Shown: positions 34,607 through 43,137, counted from the stretch's first letter. The stretch is DNA of 64,000 bases from Chitinophaga nivalis (GCF_025989125.1 NZ_JAPDNR010000001.1:868001-932000); one strand, 5' to 3'. Notes: generated by a model from the letters alone, not told the origin. Numbers and translations are program-made.

Positions 34607-36193
34607 TTATTTTCTGATCAGCAGTAAGGTATGTGACACCGGGAAGTCGATGACTTCCGGTGTATTGTTTTCGTTTAGCCGCAACAGTTGCACTTTCCCT
34701 TCGAGCCTGTTTTTTACAATCCATTCGTTGCGGTAGGTGTGGGAGAGATTGTCCAGTCGCAGGCCTGCAGCTTCCAGCGCGGCTTTCCAGTCGCTATAAC
34801 TCCAGAAGCAGAACATTTCATGCATTTCACTGAGCCAGTTGTCGTGATAGTCCTTTTTAAACAGGAATTCACAGGCGTTTTGCATAGACAGCTGGCAGTA
34901 GGTAGTACCGGCTATTTCTACCCAGGTATGGGGCAGCTGAAATCCTTCGTGATGGCGGAAGTCGGCTGCAAACCGGGTAAACAGCGCCCGGGTAGATAAT
35001 TTACCAAGATATTGGGCCAGTTCATGCGTATCGGTGCTGGCCGGCGCTGGTAAATCATTTTCCCCGTCTGTATCATTCAGCCATAAGAGGATGGTTTCGG
35101 CTTTATTCTCCGGTCCTATTACATCCCGGTTGATCCATACACCACCAGGCATCAGCTCCTGATAACGGTTGCGGATAAACGCTACCAGGTCATCTATACT
35201 GCCATAAGACGCTATTTCGTGGGTGAGGGAAGAGGTATGAATGGTTTGCATGCTGCCGGGTTCAAACACCAGGCTGGTAACGGCATTTTTCTGGGAGAAG
35301 AAAACTGACGGGTTGGCAAATTCTCCGTTGTGCTTGCGTTGCAGGCAAATATCATACAGGTGGCGGGATACCTCAATACCATAAAAATCACACTCGTGCA
35401 GGCGATCGTCGCTGCAAGCCATTTTAATCCAGGAGCCGGCAGCACAGCCAATGTCGCCGATGTTCCCGGGTTGTATATACGGAGCTGTTTCGCGGTATTT
35501 AAGGGCCGCTATATCGTCCATTTGTTTTACATATACCTGGTAGTCGCGGGTGGCGGTAAGGTCGCCGTCTGCGCCTATAATCGGGTCTTTAAGGATATGT
35601 TGTACCTTCTCTCCCACCTGGTACAGCGACCATATTTTGAAACAGGCCGGATGCATCAGGTCGAGGATGGTTTTGTTTTTACGCCATGCTTCGGTTTGTG
35701 CCACCAGTTTTACTACATCCCACGGCATGGGCTGTGTAAACTGTGCGGTAACCGGGTCCCACTCTGCCGGCAATACCCGGAAGCCGTGCCGGAGGTACAT
35801 CTCCTTGACGCCGGTGGAGCAGATTACGATGGTATTATCCGGCGTCAGCTGGTGGATACCTTCGCTGGAATGCCGGATGGTTTTGAGGGTATAATCCGCA
35901 AAATCCGGAATCATGCCGGCATCATCTATCCCATATACAAATGCCGGTACGTCCAGGGAGTGGGAAAACTCCTGGATGATCATGGCGCGGAGATAAAAGG
36001 GTACCGGATTACGTTTCGTGCCCAGGTGGTTGGCAGAAGTAACCGCGAAGATAATACCGGTAATATCAGCAGTGGGTAACGGCGTCCCATATACGTCTGG
36101 TTCGTCTTCCAGTTTACACTTGATCAGCCGGTTCAGGTATTTGAACTGGAAGTCGGTGAGTAAGTGATGACGACCGGGAATAAGTAAATACAT
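34607..36193 (-). CDS. Fusion of degenerate NMN-adenylyltransferase-like domain and SAM methyltransferase
   Basis: 528 residues. The C-terminal part is a class I SAM methyltransferase: motif I NIGDIGCAAGSWIKMA near 242-257, FYGIEVSRHLYDICL (motif II), and QELMPGGVWINRDVIG (post-motif). Residues 1-165 line up by eye with NadM/NMNAT proteins: MYLLIPGRHHLLTDFQFKYL for GRFQP-HxGHLE, IIFAVTSANHLGTKRNPVPFYLRAMI for the IG-S-NPF-ERIEMI block, and VICSTGVKEMYLRHGFRV for the late Rossmann strand. The HxGH motif is lost (LTDF), so catalysis is doubtful. It lies 117 nt downstream of nadV in an NAD salvage operon. Substrate unknown; the operon suggests a nicotinamide/NAD-related target or a sensor role. 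Confidence 0.75.
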   Translation of the reverse strand: MYLLIPGRHHLLTDFQFKYLNRLIKCKLEDEPDVYGTPLPTADITGIIFAVTSANHLGTKRNPVPFYLRAMIIQEFSHSLDVPAFVYGIDDAGMIPDFADYTLKTIRHSSEGIHQLTPDNTIVICSTGVKEMYLRHGFRVLPAEWDPVTAQFTQPMPWDVVKLVAQTEAWRKNKTILDLMHPACFKIWSLYQVGEKVQHILKDPIIGADGDLTATRDYQVYVKQMDDIAALKYRETAPYIQPGNIGDIGCAAGSWIKMACSDDRLHECDFYGIEVSRHLYDICLQRKHNGEFANPSVFFSQKNAVTSLVFEPGSMQTIHTSSLTHEIASYGSIDDLVAFIRNRYQELMPGGVWINRDVIGPENKAETILLWLNDTDGENDLPAPASTDTHELAQYLGKLSTRALFTRFAADFRHHEGFQLPHTWVEIAGTTYCQLSMQNACEFLFKKDYHDNWLSEMHEMFCFWSYSDWKAALEAAGLRLDNLSHTYRNEWIVKNRLEGKVQLLRLNENNTPEVIDFPVSHTLLLIRK

Positions 36194-36248
36194 ACCATGA
36201 AATTAAACAAAGCAGCGGGATTACAAAGTGGTAGCTACTACCAGGAAA

Positions 36249-36277
36249 ACCTCCGGAACAAGGGAGCTGCCGGAGGT
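36249..36277 (-). terminator. Intercistronic hairpin between nadV and the fusion gene
   Basis: Eight-bp stem (ACCTCCGG / CCGGAGGT) around a 13-nt loop, followed on the minus strand by TTTTCC. Possibly a weak terminator or processing site that lowers expression of the downstream gene. Confidence 0.5.
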
Positions 36278-36310
36278 AAAGGGGAAAACAGAACGGAGGA
36301 AACGAATAAT

Positions 36311-37726
36311 TTATAGTGCGGCTGCTTCTCGGATAGCCTGGAAGGTATAGTCTTTGGTGACTACGCCGTTTTCGAAAACGGTTTGTAATAAGTCATCCTG
36401 CGTAGGTGCTTCGGTGGCCCCTACCGTAGTGAGCTGGCCATTATCGTTGATCAGCTTTAATTTACCGGCTTTTGATTTCTTGAAAGAGGTGCGGAGATGG
36501 CCGTTGGCATCCAGTTCCACCGGCATTTTCTGCACATTAACGGGTTCGTCGTTGACCGTGGCGAAGGCGCATTTGAGCGCAAATTCCTGTGTGTCGCGGT
36601 TGACCCGCTGGAGGAGTGCGCCACCCATGCCCAGTACCAGGTTTTCTGCACTGATGCCGGCTTTTTTGAGCGCTTCATAGATACCGGGAATAGAAGCATA
36701 GCTGATACCGTCGCCCTGTATCACTCTCACCTGTGGCGGTAATACTTTAAATCCTTTTTCGTTGATGGTATAACCGAATTTGTTCAGCAGTATGTCAAAT
36801 ACCCGGAGGAGGGTTTGTACCGGATCGCCGCTGTCGGGGCGGATTACGAGGGTACCGTTTCTGCTGAGGATCTGTTCTTTCAGTTCGGTGCCCCAGTATT
36901 CTTCACAGGCGCGGAAGATATTGTAGGAGTCGGATACGCAGGCAATGGTACCGGTGGGGAAAGTATCGAGGATGTGTTTGAAGATTTCCTTTTCGCCGGG
37001 TTCTCCCAGCAAGGTACAGATAGAGTGTTCTGTAGCGGGAATAGACAGGCCCGGTGCAGTAGGTGCGTGATAATATCTTTTAGCGAAAACAGATCCGGGG
37101 ATGGTATCGCTGCCGGAGAAGTTGACCAGGTGGGCGCTGCCGCCGAGGCCGGCACTTTCTACTGAGCTGGCGCCCCGGAAGCCGAAATCGTTGAGTACAA
37201 AGTCGATACCAGCAAACGCAGCTTCACTGGCGGTATCATCATAGTATTGTTTCACCACCTTTTTAATTTCCCGGGATACCGTAGCTACTGTGCAGGGGTA
37301 CCATACCTGCATCAGCAGGGTTTCCAGGAAGTTGGTGAGCCAGTAGCAGGCGGGATCTGTATTTTCAATGGTCATCAGCACATTTCGTACAGGCACTACC
37401 GTGCCTTCTGGTACTGCTTTGATACGGATAGGTAATTTCCCGCCGTGTTTTTCGATGATATATTCAAAGCGGCTGCGGTCGAATACATCGTTTCTGCCAA
37501 ATACTTCCAGCAGGGTAGTTTCCGCTTCGTCCAGCTTTTCTTTGGTGAATACTACGCCTTCGAGGTATTCTTTGATAAAGTATTGTAATCCGAAGAAGAC
37601 AGTTTCGTCAAATTTGCCGCCCCGGCTTTCCAGATAAGAGTAGATGAATTGTGTACCGGGAATGTACAGTTTGTGGTGAGAGTATTTGTAAGCGTCGGCG
37701 AGGAGGATCAGATTTTCTTTAGTCAT
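36311..37726 (-). CDS. nadV: Nicotinamide phosphoribosyltransferase (NadV/NAMPT type)
   Basis: 471 residues. Converts nicotinamide and PRPP to NMN. It belongs to the NAMPT type: LLADAYKYSHHKLYIPGTQFIYSYLESR at the start, FLETLLMQVWYPCTVATVS near 130, DFGFRGASSVESAGLGGSAHLVNFSGSDTIPG near 180-212 (with the Asp that selects nicotinamide), and GLSIPATEHS near 230. PRPP-binding DSGDP occurs near 300. It follows nadM after 17 nt, so the two together form the two-step route nicotinamide to NMN to NAD. Family assignment is firm; nicotinate use is less likely. Confidence 0.93.
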   Translation of the reverse strand: MTKENLILLADAYKYSHHKLYIPGTQFIYSYLESRGGKFDETVFFGLQYFIKEYLEGVVFTKEKLDEAETTLLEVFGRNDVFDRSRFEYIIEKHGGKLPIRIKAVPEGTVVPVRNVLMTIENTDPACYWLTNFLETLLMQVWYPCTVATVSREIKKVVKQYYDDTASEAAFAGIDFVLNDFGFRGASSVESAGLGGSAHLVNFSGSDTIPGSVFAKRYYHAPTAPGLSIPATEHSICTLLGEPGEKEIFKHILDTFPTGTIACVSDSYNIFRACEEYWGTELKEQILSRNGTLVIRPDSGDPVQTLLRVFDILLNKFGYTINEKGFKVLPPQVRVIQGDGISYASIPGIYEALKKAGISAENLVLGMGGALLQRVNRDTQEFALKCAFATVNDEPVNVQKMPVELDANGHLRTSFKKSKAGKLKLINDNGQLTTVGATEAPTQDDLLQTVFENGVVTKDYTFQAIREAAAL

Positions 37727-37743
37727 ATCACCATGTTTTAATC

Positions 37744-38649
37744 TTAGTAAGCATATTTTTCTGACAGTTTTTCCAGCAAGGGGATGTGTGTATCTACGAT
37801 GTTACCCTGGCGGATTAATTCCGGTATATCCTTTACCGTTATCCATTGTATGTCCGCCAGGTCGTCGCCGGCGGCCGGTGTGCCTTCCAGCAGATCGGTG
37901 CTGAATAAGGTGGTAATGATTTTATTGGTTTCGGTGCGGTAGCGCCAGTCGTTGACCCGTAAAGATGTTACGTAGGTCATGGGACCGGTGGTAACGGCGC
38001 CGCATTCTTCCTGCAGTTCACGGGCTGCCGCTGCTTCGTAGTTGTCATCTGTAGGATCAGAGAAGCCGCCGGGCAGGCGCCAGGCTGTTTCATTGGGCTT
38101 GCGGCCCAGGAGCAGCTCCTGCTTGTCGTTGCGGAACAGGGCAATATCTACTGTGGCGTATACCGCGGGGAAAAGATTATAGGTGTTGTAGATGATGCCG
38201 GCGCGAAACTCTTCTGTATCAAATACTTTATCGGAGACGGCTTCGCGGAGGGCGGTGGCGTTGTAATCTTTTACCGGCGCCAGAGAGGCGGTGGTGTAAC
38301 GGCCACTGTAGGTGTCCATGAAGCTGTCGCGGCTGCCGTATAATACAAAGGTTTCGTGGGGGAAGTTGGTGTGCAGCAGTTCATCCAGTTTCTGTGACCA
38401 TACCTGGTCGCTTTTCTGATCGCTGAGTGGCAGTACGATGATCTCCGGGAATAACTGTTTGATCATGCGTTCGCGGGTGTAGAAGTCCAGCGGATTTTTA
38501 CGGCTGCCTCTCACCGGGCTTACGCCCAGGATGATCAGTACCCGGTTGTGTTTTTGCTGTACCTGCCGGATGATTTCCAGGTGCCCTTCATGTAGAGAGG
38601 GTGTTTGAAACCGGGCTATAATAACTCCTGTGGGCTTTGTGTTTTGCAT
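37744..38649 (-). CDS. nadM: Bifunctional NMN adenylyltransferase / Nudix hydrolase
   Basis: 301 residues from the ATG at 38649. N-terminal NadM domain: GVIIARFQTPSLHEGHLEII carries HxGH (HEGH) at about 19-22, and NPLDFYTRERMIKQLFPE matches the NPF-ERIEMI block. C-terminal Nudix domain: box LPGGFSDPTDDNYEAAAARELQEECGA near 205-230 is complete (REUxEExGx). It makes NAD from NMN, and the Nudix half may hydrolyse ADP-ribose or a toxic dinucleotide. First gene of the salvage operon after a promoter that overlaps a palindrome. The long upstream frame from 38730 runs through that promoter, so it is rejected. Confidence 0.95.
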   Translation of the reverse strand: MQNTKPTGVIIARFQTPSLHEGHLEIIRQVQQKHNRVLIILGVSPVRGSRKNPLDFYTRERMIKQLFPEIIVLPLSDQKSDQVWSQKLDELLHTNFPHETFVLYGSRDSFMDTYSGRYTTASLAPVKDYNATALREAVSDKVFDTEEFRAGIIYNTYNLFPAVYATVDIALFRNDKQELLLGRKPNETAWRLPGGFSDPTDDNYEAAAARELQEECGAVTTGPMTYVTSLRVNDWRYRTETNKIITTLFSTDLLEGTPAAGDDLADIQWITVKDIPELIRQGNIVDTHIPLLEKLSEKYAY

Positions 38650-38660
38650 TTCCGAGCTAT

Positions 38661-38708
38661 TTTGTGTAATTGTTACACAAATATAGAAGACGATTTTATA
38701 TTCACAAA
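38661..38708 (-). promoter_or_regulatory. Promoter and overlapping palindromic operator of the NAD salvage operon
   Basis: Minus strand: -33 TTTTG (CAAA at 38705-38708), a 19-bp spacer and -7 TATATTTG (38678-38685), both fitting the Bacteroidota consensus. A 21-bp palindrome TTTGTGTAA-TTG-TTACACAAA (38661-38681) overlaps the -7 element and the start site, about 12 nt before the nadM ATG. Binding there would block transcription. The upstream gene encodes an NrtR-type regulator, the natural ligand of this site; that pairing is inferred. Confidence 0.8.
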
Positions 38709-38714
38709 ATATTT

Positions 38715-38733
38715 TTTGTAAAAAATACACAAA
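38715..38733 (-). promoter_or_regulatory. Possible second, weaker NrtR half-palindrome
   Basis: TTTGT-AAAAAATAC-ACAAA spans 19 bp with five-bp arms matching the ends of the main palindrome. It lies directly upstream of the -33 element and could be a second operator half-site. Confidence 0.4.
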
Positions 38734-38800
38734 ATATAAAATGACAACCGGGATCTATATATGTTACCGCTACATCCTGCAGTTGTAATCCGCAGGGGTA

Positions 38801-39487
38801 TTATATTTCAAAAGCTATTCCGTCTTTTTTCAATTGAAAGTACCGGGCCTCATCGAAACTGAACAACTTGGCCGGTCTGCCTTGTGACACTTGTTTTTGT
38901 TTTTCGTTGTGTGCAATGAGGATACCCAGGTGATTGATCTTCTTTTGGAAGTTACGGCGATCGATGGATCTGTCCAGTAATGTTTCGTATAATTTTTCCA
39001 GGTCGGCAATCGGGAATTTCTTATCCAGCAGTTCGAAGCCTATCGGTTCGTACCGGATTTTATTGCGGAGCCGTTGTACGGCGATATCGATAATGGCGGC
39101 GTGGTCGAAGGCCAGATCGGGCAGGTCCTTGATATTGAACCAGGAAGCATCTTCTGCATCGGAGCTGGCGGCCAGTTTGAAGTTGGTGGGATTTACCAGG
39201 CCAAAGTAGGCGATGGATACCACCCGGCCCCGTGGATCGCGGCCGGGCAAACCAAAGGTATACAGTTGTTCCAGGTAATTGATATTGACACCGGCTTCTG
39301 TGAGCAGTTCGCGGGTAACGGCAGCTTCCAGGGTTTCTTCATCCAGCACAAAACCGCCGGGCAGTGCCCAGCTGTGAAGAAAAGGTGGAATGGTACGCTT
39401 GATCAGCAGTACTACAATACCTTCCCTGGGAATATATCCGAATACCACCGCGTCTACGGTTAACCTGATGTTTTGTTTTATTGGCAA
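38801..39487 (-). CDS. nrtR: NrtR-type Nudix-related transcriptional regulator
   Basis: 228 residues. Residues 1-145 form a Nudix domain whose box (GGFVLDEETLEAAVTRELLTEAGV) has Thr in place of one catalytic Glu; loss of hydrolase activity is known in NrtR regulators, which sense ADP-ribose or NAD derivatives. The C-terminal part (ADLEKLYETLLDRSIDRRNFQKKINHLGIL) is the winged HTH of the family. The start is TTG; no ATG is available nearby. It sits upstream of nadM-nadV on the same strand, and palindromes precede nadM. Confidence 0.9.
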   Translation of the reverse strand: MPIKQNIRLTVDAVVFGYIPREGIVVLLIKRTIPPFLHSWALPGGFVLDEETLEAAVTRELLTEAGVNINYLEQLYTFGLPGRDPRGRVVSIAYFGLVNPTNFKLAASSDAEDASWFNIKDLPDLAFDHAAIIDIAVQRLRNKIRYEPIGFELLDKKFPIADLEKLYETLLDRSIDRRNFQKKINHLGILIAHNEKQKQVSQGRPAKLFSFDEARYFQLKKDGIAFEI

Positions 39488-39499
39488 ACTGTTATTGGA

Positions 39500-39910
39500 T
39501 TATTGGGCTTGAATGTATTGTGTAACCTGACTGGTGCCTTTGTGTAAATTTATGAACAAAGGATTTTTCTGCGGATCGAATACAATAATGGTATTCAGTT
39601 CCCAGGCGTCCTGCGGAGTGGGCAGTTCAATGAGTACTTCCTGTCCGTTGGCGCGGTGGAACAGCAGGCTGTCTTTCCCGGCTATATGGGCTTTGAACTG
39701 GTGTTGATCCAGGTAGTCCATCATTTCTTTGCGCAGTTGCAGCACGGAATCCATGAGCGGGCCCGGCGCCGGTTTAAATTCCCGGTATACATAACATTTT
39801 TCTGAGATTACCTCGTAGGCTGATTTATCCGTATGCTGGCCGTCATTACGGGTAGGGTTACACGCGAATAACAGGCAGCTGATGGTAAAGAGCGATAATA
39901 TTTTTTTCAT
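39500..39910 (-). CDS. Small lipoprotein of unknown function
   Basis: 136 residues with a clear lipoprotein signal (MKKILSLFTISCLLFAC, Cys at 17). The rest has no domain I recognise. It contains VYREFKPAPGPLMDSVLQLRKEMM and ends DPQKNPLFINLHKGTSQVTQYI. It lies 12 nt upstream of nrtR and 11 nt downstream of the NTF2-like gene, so the three may share a transcript, but no link to NAD metabolism can be shown. Confidence 0.7.
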   Translation of the reverse strand: MKKILSLFTISCLLFACNPTRNDGQHTDKSAYEVISEKCYVYREFKPAPGPLMDSVLQLRKEMMDYLDQHQFKAHIAGKDSLLFHRANGQEVLIELPTPQDAWELNTIIVFDPQKNPLFINLHKGTSQVTQYIQAQ

Positions 39911-39921
39911 AATTCGGTACT

Positions 39922-40317
39922 TTAAGGTTCATAACAATCATAATTGCGCTGCCGGTAGATCTTCCCATCCCGGAACTCAATGATGGTGCAGATAAAAGCC
40001 TTCATGATCTGCCCTCTCCGGAACCGGCCGGCATCTACTCTGATTTCGCCGGTCCATCTGGCTTCCACTACCAGCGTCTGACCGGTTTGCAGTGCTTTCT
40101 GCACGCTGAATTGCTGTGATTTGAGCATCAGTTTATTGGTAGTCATGCTTTCCAGCATGTTATCAAAATTCCGCTGTTTAATATCATTCGAAAGCTGATT
40201 TGGATAGGCTGTCTGAATAATATCCGGGTGAAAAATCCCCGCAAATTCATCAGGGTCTGTTGAAAAGTTTTCCAACAGTTGAAAATACCGGTATACTAGC
40301 GCCAGTTTTTCGTCCAT
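39922..40317 (-). CDS. NTF2-like (SnoaL-type) protein
   Basis: 131 residues. Pattern of a cone-shaped NTF2-like fold: KLALVYRYFQLLENFSTDPDEFAGIFHPDIIQTAYPN, VQKALQTGQTLVVEARWTGEI, and the C-terminal ICTIIEFRDGKIYRQRNYDCYEP. Such proteins are small ligand-binding or isomerase-like proteins; no specific function follows from sequence. It is first in the short run that leads into nrtR. Confidence 0.82.
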   Translation of the reverse strand: MDEKLALVYRYFQLLENFSTDPDEFAGIFHPDIIQTAYPNQLSNDIKQRNFDNMLESMTTNKLMLKSQQFSVQKALQTGQTLVVEARWTGEIRVDAGRFRRGQIMKAFICTIIEFRDGKIYRQRNYDCYEP

Positions 40318-40443
40318 TTACAGGGATAGATTGAAATAAAATTACCAATGAAGAAGGGTGCAGATACCAGTGAATAACGGATTTTCCGGTAGACATGCAC
40401 GGCTTCAGTTACGCGAAAATATACAATTCGCTTTTATTCGTAA
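40318..40443. other. Short gap after the M28 peptidase gene
   Basis: 126 bp between the stop of the M28 peptidase gene (40444) and the NTF2-like start (40317). It should contain the promoter of the minus-strand NTF2-like run; no exact -7 element is seen. Confidence 0.4.
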
Positions 40444-41799
40444 TTATTTCCTGGCGGTTACCTGCGGTTCGCGGGTACTGGAGAAGACGAGTTTTTCCTG
40501 GTTATTGGTTTTACTGACAATATCACAGATGAGTTTTACGATGCTGAGCGTGCCTTCATAATTAATGGTATCGGCACTGTCGCCGGTTTGCCGGCTGTCG
40601 CTATGGTTGCCCGTGAAGAAATAGAGCACGGGAATATTTTTCCGGTAGAAAGAAGTATGGTCGGAAGGCCCTACCCCGCTGGAATCGTAAACCAGATGGG
40701 TGGCTTTGTCGGTAACTGCCGTGAGGATGCCGGGCCATCCCGGTGAGGTGCCGATGCCGCCGATTTGCAGTCCTTTGGCATTATCCAGCCGTCCTATCAT
40801 GTCCATATTGATCATATAGTTGATCGTGGAGAGATCCAGGTTTTGCCGGCTGGTAAAGTATTTGGAGCCGAAGAGTCCCTGTTCGTTGCCGGAGAAGGCT
40901 ACAAAAATATAATTGTTGTGCTGGAGGCGGGCGGATTTCAGGAAGCGGGCAATTTCCAGCATGGCGGCAATGCCACTGGCATTGTCGTTGGCGCCGGGAT
41001 GCAGGGTTTTGGTAGCGGCATGGGTCTCTTCCCCGAACCCGAGGTGGTCATAATGCGCACCGATCACGACGGTTTTAGGCGCTTTATTATCGAGATAGCC
41101 AACTACGTTGGTGCCTGTACGTTTTACCTGGTTGAAGGCCAGCTGTATATTGATCTGGAAGCTGCTGGCTTCTTCATCGTCCAGTTTCTTGCTGATGGCC
41201 TGATCGGCCCATACCGCGGGTATGCCGGTGGGTGGCAGGTTGTGATCGAGCCATTGTAATACGGTGGCAGCAGATTCTTTACCATTATAGAAGATCACCC
41301 CGGTGGCGCCTGATTTTTCCGCGATCTGCGTTTGTTTCAGGTATTCTTCCAGCATGCTTTTCTTGTTATCTATATCCAGTTCGGCGATGTTGACCAGCCA
41401 GATATTGTCGGGTTCATTGACATGCGGGAGTACTTCACCTTTGGCAGATCCGGCGGCGCTAAAGGGCAGCGGTATATATTGACTGCCCAGGGTAAGTGGT
41501 ACCTGGTTGAGCGTGAAGGAGCAGGATGCAGCAGGTTCGCGGCTTTCCCTGATCAGGAATGGCTGTAAAAAATCATTATCTCCCTTAGGAGTTAATCCCA
41601 GCTGCTGCATCTGGGTAGCAATGTAAGCCGCTGCCAGCTGTTCACCGGGAGCGCCGCTACGACGGCCTTCCAGTTTATCGCTGCTCAGATAACTGACATG
41701 CAGTTGCAGGTTACTAAGGATCTTGCGATCATTTTTTTTCTGTGCACTTACGTACATGGTACTAACTACCAAGGGTAATAGCCAGGTTATCTTTTTCAC
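40444..41799 (-). CDS. M28-family zinc aminopeptidase with PA domain
   Basis: 451 residues starting at GTG 41799, which gives a signal peptide (VKKITWLLPLVVSTMYVSAQ). A TTG nine codons upstream is ruled out because it lies in the -7 promoter element. Zinc ligands of family M28 are all present: VVIGAHYDHLGFG (His), GANDNASGIAAM (Asp), SGNEQGLFGSKYF (Glu), INMDMIGRLDN (Asp) and GVGPSDHTSFY (His). A PA-type insertion (IAEKSGATGVIFYNG, about 170-200) precedes the catalytic core. It is secreted and likely trims peptides in the periplasm. Divergent from gcvT. Confidence 0.93.
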   Translation of the reverse strand: MKKITWLLPLVVSTMYVSAQKKNDRKILSNLQLHVSYLSSDKLEGRRSGAPGEQLAAAYIATQMQQLGLTPKGDNDFLQPFLIRESREPAASCSFTLNQVPLTLGSQYIPLPFSAAGSAKGEVLPHVNEPDNIWLVNIAELDIDNKKSMLEEYLKQTQIAEKSGATGVIFYNGKESAATVLQWLDHNLPPTGIPAVWADQAISKKLDDEEASSFQINIQLAFNQVKRTGTNVVGYLDNKAPKTVVIGAHYDHLGFGEETHAATKTLHPGANDNASGIAAMLEIARFLKSARLQHNNYIFVAFSGNEQGLFGSKYFTSRQNLDLSTINYMINMDMIGRLDNAKGLQIGGIGTSPGWPGILTAVTDKATHLVYDSSGVGPSDHTSFYRKNIPVLYFFTGNHSDSRQTGDSADTINYEGTLSIVKLICDIVSKTNNQEKLVFSSTREPQVTARK

Positions 41800-41823
41800 A
41801 GCAATCTTTTTTGGGTCCTGGTG

Positions 41824-41831
41824 CAAAATTA
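41824..41831 (-). promoter_or_regulatory. -7 element (TAATTTTG) for the M28 peptidase
   Basis: Minus strand TAATTTTG exactly fits TAnnTTTG and lies about 25 nt before the GTG start at 41799. Confidence 0.5.
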
Positions 41832-41971
41832 CGGATTAAGGGCAATGAAATGACGGAGTTGAACCGCAAAATTTCCAGGATGGTATTGTATTTCAGGTAT
41901 TCTTAATATATCAATCGTCTGCCATCCGTCATTCATCCGGGGTAATTCATCTTTCCTAAGATCCAAAATGC

Positions 41972-41979
41972 TATTTTTG
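41972..41979 (+). promoter_or_regulatory. -7 element (TATTTTTG) for gcvT
   Basis: Exact TAnnTTTG match followed by CCCCG, the same extended sequence as at the aminotransferase gene. Transcription would start about 15 nt before the gcvT ATG. Confidence 0.55.
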
Positions 41980-41999
41980 CCCCGTTTTAAAATCAAAGT

Positions 42000-43088
42000 A
42001 TGAAAAACACGCCTTTTACGGAGAAACACATTGCGCTGGGCGCAAAGATGGCAGCCTTTGCGGGTTACAACATGCCCATATCTTATACTGGTATTAATGA
42101 TGAGCACCAGGCGGTGCGTACAAACGCCGGTGTGTTTGATGTAAGTCACATGGGTGAATTTATATTAAAAGGCGAACACGCCCTGGACCTGATTCAGCGT
42201 GTAACCAGCAATGATGCTTCCAAGCTGACTGCCGGCAAAGCCCAATACAGCTGCTTACCTAACAAGGAAGGTGGTATTGTGGATGACCTGTTGGTATATT
42301 GCATCGAAGAAAATAAAGTATACATGTTGGTGGTAAACGCCAGCAATATTGAAAAAGACTGGAACTGGATCAGCGAACACAACACACAGGGTGTGGAAAT
42401 GCACGACATCTCCGACAAAACCTGTCTGTTAGCTATCCAGGGCCCTAACGCTACCAGCATTCTGCAGCCACTGACAGAAGTAGACCTGGTAAACCTGAAA
42501 TACTACACTTTCGCCAAAGGCGTTTTTGCTGGTGTTCCCAATGTTATCATCAGTGCAACAGGTTATACCGGTGCCGGTGGTATTGAAATTTATTTTGAAG
42601 ATATCGACGGCGCTGCCGACAAAATCTGGACCGCTATTTTTGAAGCGGGTGCTCCTAAAGGCCTGAAACCAATCGGACTGGGTGCACGTGATACCCTGCG
42701 CCTGGAAATGGGATTCTGCCTGTATGGTAATGACATTGATGACCGCACCTCCCCGCTGGAAGCAGGTTTGGGATGGATTACCAAATTCACTAAACCATTT
42801 ACCTCCAGTGAACTTTTTGCTAAACAAAAAGCGGAAGGTGTCAGCCAGAAACTGGTAGGCTTTGAAATGGTGGATAAAGGTATTCCCCGTCATGACTACG
42901 AAATCAAAGATGCTGCCGGTAATGTGATTGGCCGTGTTACTTCCGGTACTCAATCCCCTTCTATGCAGAAAGCGATTGGTTTAGGCTATGTAAAAACACC
43001 ATTTGCTGCACAGGATACAGAAATCTTTATTGCCGTAAGAGACAAGTCACTGAAGGCTAAAGTCGTGAAAGTGCCTTTCCTGAGCTAG
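42000..43088 (+). CDS. gcvT: Glycine cleavage system aminomethyltransferase (T protein)
   Basis: 362 residues. The T protein moves the methylene of glycine from lipoylated H protein to tetrahydrofolate, releasing ammonia. Clear motifs: LGAKMAAFAGYNMPISYTGINDEHQAVRTNAGVFDVSHMGEF, GGIVDDLLVYCI near 90, SATGYTGAGGIEIYFED near 185, GLGARDTLRLEMGFCLYGND near 225, and RVTSGTQSPSMQKAIGLGYV near 315. Length is typical. It stands alone, apart from gcvH and gcvP, and a terminator follows. Confidence 0.97.
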   Translation: MKNTPFTEKHIALGAKMAAFAGYNMPISYTGINDEHQAVRTNAGVFDVSHMGEFILKGEHALDLIQRVTSNDASKLTAGKAQYSCLPNKEGGIVDDLLVYCIEENKVYMLVVNASNIEKDWNWISEHNTQGVEMHDISDKTCLLAIQGPNATSILQPLTEVDLVNLKYYTFAKGVFAGVPNVIISATGYTGAGGIEIYFEDIDGAADKIWTAIFEAGAPKGLKPIGLGARDTLRLEMGFCLYGNDIDDRTSPLEAGLGWITKFTKPFTSSELFAKQKAEGVSQKLVGFEMVDKGIPRHDYEIKDAAGNVIGRVTSGTQSPSMQKAIGLGYVKTPFAAQDTEIFIAVRDKSLKAKVVKVPFLS

Positions 43089-43137
43089 GAATAGCCGGTT
43101 AAAGTTATTAATTTCGTGAGCGGGTAACGTCACACCA

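Noticed and set aside
38650..38730. N-terminal extension of NadM (MYFLQKIFCE...)
   Set aside because: It would read through the promoter and operator, and NadM proteins begin at the GVIIARFQ strand.
41800..41826. TTG start of the M28 peptidase
   Set aside because: It overlaps the -7 element; the GTG at 41799 gives a normal signal peptide.
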